Below, one piece after another: positions 56,494-64,000 of a stretch of DNA of 64,000 bases. Source of the DNA: Epinephelus fuscoguttatus. Lineage: Eukaryota; Chordata; Actinopteri; Perciformes; Serranidae. Numbering within the stretch: position 1 is the stretch's first letter; the number at the start of each line of letters is the position of its first letter. The translations under genes and the position numbers were made by a program. The notes beneath the pieces are model-generated. The model saw nothing but the letters and a program-made list of their open reading frames with translations, had not been told where the DNA came from and did no database searches. The stretch lies in assembly GCF_011397635.1 (NCBI RefSeq), contig NC_064770.1:20243707-20307706 (forward strand). Direction: 5' to 3'.

Positions 56494-59170
56494 TCAGTTG
56501 AAACACTGGTGGTGATTTAAACCGTACTTGTATGCATAACATTTCCCACAGTCCACACAGCTGTAAGGCTTCTCCCCGGTGTGCGTTCGAAGATGTATGT
56601 TCAGAGAGCTTTTCTGGGAGAAACTTTTGCCACAGTCCGGACAGCTGTAAGGCTTCTCCCCCGAGTGAACGCGCTGGTGCAGCTTCAGGTACGTCTTCTG
56701 AGCAAAGCGCTTCCCGCACACCGTGCAGCTGAACGGCTTCTCGCCGGAGTGTCGCCGGATGTGGACTTTTAAACTGCTCAGATAGTTGAATATCTTCCCG
56801 CAGAATAAGCACTCGAACCGTTTGGCAGGTTTCATGGGTCTTGGCTGAACGTTGGGTTCTTTGGTTGCGTTCATGTGGATATTGTTCGTGTAGTCTGAGT
56901 ATTCTGTGGTGGCCGAGGAAGAATTGGTGTTGTCCACCATTGTGCTCATTGTTGCATCGTCGATCAGCTTGTCCATAATGGTTGGCTGCGTGCGCTGTTG
57001 TGTTTGAGTGTCAGCCGTCATGGGGTAGTTGTTTAATTCACCTGAGTGAAGCTGCAGCTCATCAACAGATCTGTGAAGCATGCTGTCCTCGTCAAAGATT
57101 CCAGCCACTGTCAAATGAGAATAAATGCAGTTAAATGACACAAACTATCAAAAACAGCAACTTGTTTTTTTATATTTAATCCAAACATACCTTTTCTGTT
57201 ATCTGTGAGCCTCATCTGCTGGCCAATGGGATCATCATACGTCTCCTCCTTAACAAAGATGAGATCAGGTTCTCGCTCCATTAGGTCTATTGCCTGCCAA
57301 AAAAGAAATTAAAAAGGAATAAATACAATTAGATAAAAAATATTTTGAAAATTAAGACCTCACAATTTTAAAGTTAAGACAATTTAATTAATTTTTAAGG
57401 GCTTGATGTATCTGTACACCAAAGCTAACTAGCCTTCTATGACTAATACCCAACAGTAACATTATGTTGTGGCAGCCTAATAACCAGACTGTCTGCCCAC
57501 ATTTCAGCCCGACTATAGCCTGCCAACAAGACATGTGACAAACAGCTTTGAACACAACGGTCATCTCAGCTCAATGAGGAAATGATTTCATTGGAAAACA
57601 CAAACCCAATTGGTTTATGAGTCACTGACCTGTGGCACCATGCTCGTCATCGCAGCAGGCTCCACTGCCTCTTTCCTTTGAGGCGGGAGTTTGTCCTCTC
57701 TCCACAGATCCATGCACCAGTCCTTTCCGAAAACGCCATCAATGGCTGGAGCAGGCTGCTGCTGCTGTTCTGGAGGAAGAAGCAGATGTGAAATGGGGAC
57801 GTCTGTGGAGGAAATATTCACCGAGATGAAATACAGGAAGTGTACATATATCAGACACTGAAATGTAATGCTTTTAAATATCGCTGTAAGATGATTTTTA
57901 AGCATATTTAAGACAGACTTTTGGACAAATTACCTTACTGAAAAAGACCTGAACACAAGCTATATCCACAAAGCCTTCACTCTCTGCTAAACAACCTTGT
58001 TCTGCTTTAGAAAACGGCACAATTAAAACAACCAAAGCTCTAACAGAATAATGGCCAAGCATCAGAAGGAAGGAACCACTGAATTCATCAAAAATAAAAA
58101 AAAATAGAAAATTAAAAAAATAAATAAATTAAAGAGTAAAAATTAAAATAAAATCAAAAGTAACAATAACAATAATGCAGACAGAGAATAATATAAAATC
58201 TTCTCAGAACTTTTTTTTTTTTTTTTTTTTGTAATTACTAATTTTACAGAAATTTACCGCAGTTGTTGCGTTTACTATTTGGGGTAACTGCGCAAATTAT
58301 TAGTTGTTCTGTGCTATTATTCTTATGCATCGACTATTATTTGAAAAATCCATAATATATGTAATTTACTCAGGGGTCATTAGCCTACTAAATTATAGAA
58401 GAGGGGTCACTTGGAAATATTAGTAAATACACTGGAAATTTGTAAATGACAGGGCTAAGTGAAAATGTAATGTAATAGTTTTAAGATTTGTAACATCAGA
58501 AATGTGAACTTTGACACAGAAGAGCTTGACTCATTTGACAAAAAGTAAATTGTTAAAATTATAAATAAGTTACATTTTCTGTGGCAATCAAGACCTCTCA
58601 AATTCAATTTTAGGAGTATTTAATTACTTTTAAGGCTTAATATTTATTATAAGACACTTTAAGGACCCGCAGACACAATGATGTGCAACTTAACACACCA
58701 TTAATGGGTTTTCCCCCCATAAAATCTGAATATAACCATGCAGATCTGCACTAGGACATAACTGAGTTGAGGTGTCAGTAGTCTACACCACAGCTAACTA
58801 GCCTGCTATGACTAACACCTCACAGTGACGTTATGCAGCCTCGTAACCAGTCTAGTGACCAGCCTAGTGACCAGGCTGTGTGACCATGTCTGGGCCCGTC
58901 CTGACCTGATGGGTGTCGGCTGCTGCTGACACTGTTGACATGTGCAGGGTAAGTCTGCGCCTCCCTCGCTGCTCTCAGCTGGACCTCCAGTAAGTAGCAC
59001 CTCTTCTTCAGCGCCTCGTTCTCGGTCTTGTGCAGCGATATCTCGGTGTGAAGGACGGAGGAGCACTCGTCAGCCAGGTTGCCTATTTCCACCAGAGCCG
59101 CCTTCGTTAGCTTGTCCAGCACGGCGGCTAACTGCGCCCGGAAACTTCGGTTCGTCGTGTCGCACATCAT
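56494..59170 (-). CDS. C2H2 zinc-finger protein, three fingers plus one degenerate, GKDWC family
   Basis: Likely nuclear DNA-binding regulator, 373 aa. Minus-strand exons: 59170-58906, 57769-57630, 57293-57191, 57107-56494; phases join. Exon 1 encodes a helical segment (SFRAQLAAVLDKLTKAAL, then a Leu-rich heptad run to residue 70). Exon 2 has a short Gln run and IDGVFGKDWCMDLWRED. Exon 3 is 103 nt with FVKEET, again a SUMO-type motif. Exon 4 has a Ser/Thr/Asn-rich linker, then fingers FECLFCGKIF, FSCTVCGKRF and YSCPDCGKSF with HSGEKPF/HSGEKPY/HTGEKPY linkers. A last finger, YSCVDCGKCYAYKYGLNHHQ, ends CFN-stop and lacks its final zinc ligand. Two adjacent ATGs open the frame; the first was used. 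It is paralogous to the genes at 49,763 and 61,384. Confidence 0.85.
58211..58230. repeat. T20 homopolymer in zinc-finger intron 1
   Basis: A run of 20 T (poly-A on the gene's strand) follows about 150 bp of A-rich low-complexity sequence. It may be the tail of a retroposed insertion whose body I cannot identify. Confidence 0.7.
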
Positions 59171-61329
59171 CTCGACGGGGAGGCTGAATAATTCGAAATT
59201 TTGGCAAGATTCCCGGCGTAGCAGTGTTGCCCCTTAATCAAATGTGTGGTACAGTTGTGCCGCAAGGGATTGTGGGAAACGGCATATGCACTCGAGGCAA
59301 AGTTTACGAGGAGCACCTGAAGGCAGCAAAATGGAAAAGAGATTACAAAAGGGTTTTTTTTACTTTTGTGAGAATTACATAGATAGGTTTAATCATGTCA
59401 ATACTATTGTGAATTTTATCTTTAACAATAAAATAATTAGACTCTTCGTTGGCTCAGACCAGCCTTGTAGTTTATTCACAAACGCGAGTGTTCACTGCCC
59501 CCTAGTGGTCACAGGCAGGAACTGCAACACTACATTAAATTTGTAACACGATTACCATCAGTATAACTATTATAAATATCAATATGTACACCTCATTATG
59601 AGTTCATAACAGCAGTACTGACAACAACTTAATTAATAAAGCTTTTTTTTAACTATCAGTTTTGTTTTATGGAGACCACTCTTCATGTTAGACCTGATTT
59701 AGCATCATGAGTGTTCACTGTCCTCCAGTGGTCACAACTGAGGAGCTGCAATGTCCATTTAAATTCAGTAATTATTGATCAATACTGTACGCGCAGCTTT
59801 TTATTATCATAAGTGTTGAGGAGATGAGACCTACATCTAATTAATCTAGGAGTTTCACTACTTTTTGCAGTAGCTTGCTGCAGCTACATTCCTTTTTGCA
59901 TAGTGATTCAAGTAGTTTACCATTTTGTGTAGTTAAAGACTGAAACTACAAACAATTTTGGGCAGCATGGAAAGAGAGGATTGTTTATTTTTATTTTACC
60001 ATTGCTTCTCTAATGTAATTCAACCCCCTTTGACCCTTTGATGAGCCCCACACCCCTTGTCTTTCATCCTGATTTCTGTGAAGGCATGCAGACAATGTTT
60101 AGTTTTTATAACTAAAGTTAAATGTATTAGTCATCACTTAGTCAGAAGAAGGCCAGCCATTAGGGAATATGGGCAGGGGGACAATCGTTTTCAATTTATG
60201 TAATTACAACACTATTAAGGAACCTCAGTATGCAGACATAATTTTGAAAAATGGCAATGTTCCCTTTTCCCTCATCAACATTTAGCGTATCTTTGGATAC
60301 AAAACTAAAGCTAGCATAACATTCCCATGAAAGGTGGGGTTATTTTACTTTTTTATTTCATTTCATTTTATTTTGTGTTATTTGGTGCACTTTTTGCAAT
60401 AAACTCAAATGGCATCAAGTGGCTTTTTTTGCTGGCATGCAATCTTTTGTGTATCATATTTTGCTATAATTTTGTATGACATGTACATTGTAAATTTGAT
60501 CACTTTTTAGTAGTTGTGGTAGTTTGAACTACTTTTTTTCTGAGTAGCTTTAGTAAACCAAACTAGATTTCTCCCTTGGGCAGCTTTGCTGTCGTTCAGC
60601 TTCTTCCAGTGTGAAGTAATTGGTAGCTTTCTCTCAAAGCAGCTTCCCTAACACTGATTATCATCATGATTATTATTAGCATTATTACAGAGACCAGTCT
60701 AACCTTCTAGTGCTGTTTACACAAGCGGGGATACAGATAAGATGGAATACTAGGACATGTGATGAATATAAAAAAGATTTAAAGTAGTCATCAACCGTAT
60801 CAGGTCCCAACAACATGGTCTCAGTAATTGGAGGTGTCTGAGGCCAAACCATTTTATTTTGGCAGGTCACACGTTTCAAGTGATGTGCCTGTAACCCAAG
60901 ATCCAAGTCAAGTAAGGCCAGGCTACAGGCACACCCAAGTTCTACGTATTGATTCAAAGCTTTGCGACATCTACTTTACAAAATATGTTTGGCTGGGATT
61001 TACTGATGTTCGCAGAAACATAAATATGGTACTTTTCTGTGCTCCAAGTGAGGATTCAGCCTCTGTTGACTCCTAGGCAGCTTCACTGTGGTGGCATTTT
61101 TGGTATTGTGGTTACTGATTATCCACTTGTTTTCAAGCCTCTACATTACTGCAATTTGAGCTGCTTTTTTTTTTTAGTAATGATGGCTATCAGTAAAACA
61201 AGAGCTATTTATTAACTGGATCAGTCATCAAAGTCAGTTCACATGAAGTGTTGTGCCTCATAATGTAACCTATGTGTGTATTGAGGTGTAAAGCAGGCGA
61301 TACACACTGGCATCTGGAGCAAAGATAAG
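59171..61329. other. Intergenic region between two zinc-finger genes
   Basis: The first 100 bp upstream of 59,170 should contain the promoter of the middle zinc-finger gene. After that I see no gene. Two related segments, each with a CTCF-like core, lie at about 59,485-59,512 and 59,709-59,735. The rest is AT-rich without recognised elements. Confidence 0.45.
59496..59508 (-). promoter_or_regulatory. CTCF-like binding core
   Basis: On the minus strand the sequence is CCACTAGGGGGCA, a close match to the CTCF core consensus (CCASYAGRKGGCR). The surrounding 27 bp recur, with a weaker core, at 59,709-59,735. Function is inferred from the motif only. Confidence 0.35.
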
Positions 61330-61335
61330 TTTATT
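61330..61335 (-). terminator. Polyadenylation signal for the right-hand zinc-finger gene
   Basis: TTTATT on the plus strand reads AATAAA on the minus strand, about 50 bp after the stop codon at 61,384. Confidence 0.5.
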
Positions 61336-61383
61336 ATGCACAAAATATTTCAAACAGCAGTAGGTTACATTTGACTGGCTGTT

Positions 61384-64000
61384 TTAGGTGGTTCCATTTA
61401 TGAACGTCCCACTAAATGTCGGCACACTGGATTCACTCCCGTACATGTTCAGACTGGGGTCTAGATGTACTGCCAGGTGTTTCTTCAGATTACAGTTCTT
61501 TGTAAAGCCTTTGCCACATTTGATACAAACAAAAGGTTTTTCTCCGGTGTGTGTACGCTGATGCATATCAAGAGTACATTTCTGAATGAAGCCCTTTCCA
61601 CAAATAGGGCAGCGGTAGGGCTTCTCCCCAGTGTGTGTGCGCTGGTGTGTGTACAGATGCCCTTTTTGTGCGTATCTCTTTCCGCACAGCGTGCACCTGA
61701 ACGGTTTCTCTCCCGTGTGACTCCTCTGGTGTATTTCGAGCTGGCTGAAGCATCTGAAGCTCTTGCCGCACTGCAAGCAACCGAACCTCTTGGCACCTGA
61801 GTTCCTCAAGTTGTGAAGCTTCATGTTCCTGAGCACGCTTAAGCTTTGGGAGGCGACGTTCTGAGCCAAGCTTTTCCCAGCCACTAGTGTTGTGTGTGCA
61901 GGTGTGAGCTGAGGATTCCACTGTGTTTCCCTCCTGCCCGGTCCAGCAAGAGACAGCTGGGCGCTCATGGTCACAAAGCGGTCGGTAAACAGAGGCTGCT
62001 GACGTTCTGCGATGGATTTGGGACACTGCATCACTTCTGGACTCTGCCGTGTGTCTGGGAAAGATTCCCTTCCTGTTGACAGCAAATGAACATGTTAGAA
62101 TTTGAACATTATCCCAGTAACTCTAATGATGGCTACAAGCTGAATGCAATGATCACACAATAAAGCTGATATTTTTGAGCAAATACCTCAATACAGCTAC
62201 TGGGATGATATTGTTTGATGTTTCTTTGATGCAGATGATTCCACCCTTTATTTCATCCCTTTTAACTCTGACCTCACATAATCTTACTAGAAAGAATGTC
62301 ATTCTTTTACGGCACTCCCCATACTGGGAATAATCTCCAAAAGATCTTAAAGTTTGACACTGCCACCCTCATGGCCGTTAAATTGCCTTATTTCTGATCT
62401 TGTTTTAATGGAGTGTAAATGCTTTTAACTATACATCTACAGCTTAGCATGTTTATCGTCTTGTGTTTCTACTTTTAGTGATTATATTTATTGCTGTTGT
62501 TGTTTGTATGATTTCATTTCTGTTTTAATTGATGTGCATGATGGTTCTTTGTTTGCTTATGGATTGTTTTTAATGTCTTTGTACATGCTCAACATCACTG
62601 AAAATGAGGGTCTTCCTCAATTGATTTCCCGAGGTCTTAAATAAAGGTTTGAATGAATTATTATTATTATCATTATTATTATTATTACAGGGCTCCTACA
62701 GCTTAAGTTCAGTCATACTTAAAACAATTCAGTGCCACTTGAAATGACATTAAAAACCAGGTTTACACAAATCAAAACTGACCTGACATCTATTACTTAG
62801 GATAAGGGATATTTTTGCCCAAAATGTTTATTGTAACATAAAACATTACCTTTTTTTGTCTCATGACGGAGATAAGGGTAGAATGGAACTGGCGTTCGTT
62901 GGTGTGTTTTCTTGGCAATTTTGTGTTTCTCACTCTGCATGTGGGATTCCACTGCCTCCATTCTCATCATGCCGAGCTCGAAAAACTTTTGGCATGAAAT
63001 ACACAGAGCCTATTCTGCATTGACTGGTATTGGTTTCAGCTATGCTGCAAACTCTTGGTAAAATCATGAATTTTCGTCAAATTTGCACTTCCCCACGTCG
63101 CCCAGGGTACTGTGACAACTAGCAAGCAGACAGTAGATCCTCTGCTCTGAGCATCCCAACTGGAAGCAAAATATGGGTATTGTTGGTTTTGCTATGCTGA
63201 TCTGTTAGACATTATTGCAAGAGACATTTAGAAGAAGAGGATCTGCTTTATTAATCCCTGAGGGGAAATTCAGTTTTTTCACTCTGCTGTCATTTACACA
63301 CAGGTCTGAAACACACAAGCACACACAGGGCCTGCACATGCATTGAATGGAGAGATGTCAGAGCAAGGGGGCTGCCTCAGGCAGGCCTTATTTTAAGATA
63401 ATAAATTAAATGCTTTTTAAGACTTTTAAATGGAAATTCGAGTAAAAAAAGTTTCACAGTTTACGGTTTCATGATATACCACAAACCTAGGTCTACCTAG
63501 TCTCATATCCTGATATTGATAGCCCTATTGAATACTCACTGTTTTCACTTGTCCTCTCTTGGTCACAGTCTCTGTTGTCCGCCTCTGAAGGCTCTTCCTT
63601 TACCACGATCAGTTCAGGCTGATCTTTCACTGGGTTCGGCATCTAGTGAGAGAACAGTATATGAATGATACAAATTAAAGGGGAATTACGGCCATTTTCA
63701 AAACTCACATGTTATACCTACGGCCTAAGACAGCCTGAAAGTATGAGTAGACATGAACAACTTTCTGTCGAACCCAAAAACTAGAGTGCTAAAAATCAAA
63801 TCTGCTTCCACTGATTGTCTATGAAGCAGCTCCAGACTTTATACCCTATGACATCACAGGTTTGAGACTTCTCTGGTTTCTGGCACCAACTGAGGTGGTG
63901 TTCCCCTTCAAAGACAGTGCTCATAATACAGTGACTTGATATGATCAGTGCAGGACTTACCTCAGCTATGACATGCTCTTCACCTTGAGGATGATGCCAT
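61384..64000 (-). CDS. C2H2 zinc-finger protein, four fingers, 5' end outside the window (GKDWC-family paralogue)
   Basis: Minus-strand exons visible: 64000-63961 (partial, tail of an exon ending EEHVIAE then a GTAAG donor), 63642-63540 and 62072-61384. The middle exon is 103 nt with VVKEEPS, the same size, phase and motif as exon 3 of the two neighbouring genes. This places it in the same family, although its coiled-coil and GKDWC exons lie beyond the edge or are not visible. The last exon encodes four canonical C2H2 fingers (FGCLQCGKSF, FRCTLCGKRY, YRCPICGKGF, FVCIKCGKGF) joined by HTGEKPF/HTGEKPY linkers, then a 30-residue tail ending FINGTT. An in-frame ATG opens the 103-nt exon, but family comparison says coding begins further upstream. 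Confidence 0.75.
62250..62687 (+). mobile_element. Truncated LINE 3' end with (ATT)n tail
   Basis: Frame remnants such as WNNLQK (from TGGAATAATCTCCAAAAG-like text) resemble the C-terminal end of fish LINE reverse transcriptase proteins. They are followed by a T-rich 3' UTR, AATAAAGGTTTGAATGAATTA and a terminal ATT-repeat tail. It is heavily 5'-truncated and lies in an intron of the right-hand zinc-finger gene. The start is approximate. Confidence 0.5.
63236..63360. repeat. Short interspersed repeat fragment
   Basis: The phrase CTGCTTTATTAATCCCTGAG followed by GGGAAATTCAG is a very common fish repeat. A related phrase (GTCCCTAATGGGATTGATAAAG) lies near 2,941 in the other orientation. The fragment's limits and class are uncertain. 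Confidence 0.4.
63684..63895. repeat. Second copy of the 50,510-type interspersed repeat
   Basis: It shares CCCAAAAACTAGAGTGCTAA, CAGCTCCAGACTTTATACC and GACTTCTCTGGTTTCTGGC with 50,510-50,960. It lies in an intron of the right-hand zinc-finger gene. Confidence 0.55.

Noticed and set aside
59244-59546. 100-codon plus-strand frame just upstream of the middle zinc-finger gene
   Set aside because: No similarity that I recognise. It includes the CTCF-like site, and its opening text resembles a dispersed fish repeat rather than coding sequence.

Overview
This is a vertebrate, almost certainly teleost fish, nuclear window. Genes are split by GT-AG introns, the encoded proteins match known vertebrate families over their full length, and the spaces between exons hold fish-type short DNA transposons, a tRNA-derived SINE, LINE tails, microsatellites and a minisatellite. 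No bacterial, CRISPR or viral structure was seen. All gene models below were built by reading exons and checking that splice phases join in frame.

Layout. 1-6,880 has no recognisable gene (a SINE, a hAT-like element and simple repeats). 6,900-21,590 (+) is an adhesion GPCR of the ADGRE5/CD97 type, 22 coding exons and 928 aa, with seven EGF-like modules, a GAIN domain with an intact GPS, and a 7TM domain. 26,941-29,571 (+) is a prostaglandin E receptor EP1 (PTGER1) in two coding exons; its intron holds an inverted-repeat-bounded minisatellite. 30,642-38,066 (+) is the fatty acid transporter/acyl-CoA synthetase SLC27A1 (FATP1), 12 coding exons and 654 aa. 39,093-42,287 (-) is a TRIM-type RING/B-box/coiled-coil/B30.2 gene, with a second RING/B-box first exon at 44,988-45,305 (-). 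47,062-49,422 (-) is a full-length VAC14 in a single exon. Three C2H2 zinc-finger genes with one shared exon architecture follow: 49,763-53,411 (+), 56,494-59,170 (-), and 61,384 to beyond the right edge (-).

How the genes relate. ADGRE5 and PTGER1 also lie close together on human 19p13.12, and SLC27A1 is on 19p, so the left half looks like old conserved synteny. The TRIM gene and the zinc-finger trio are the lineage-variable part. The zinc-finger genes look like local duplicates sharing an N-terminal coiled coil, a GKDWC-x-x-LW motif and a KEE motif.

Most interesting points: the intronless but intact VAC14 (probably a functional retrogene) sharing a short divergent promoter with a zinc-finger gene; the zinc-finger family with its unusual conserved motif; a TRIM locus with two interchangeable first exons, one with a defective RING; recent tandem duplication of EGF exons together with their introns; and an almost identical non-coding block present twice in ADGRE5 introns. 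I did not find a wholly unknown system that I could defend.
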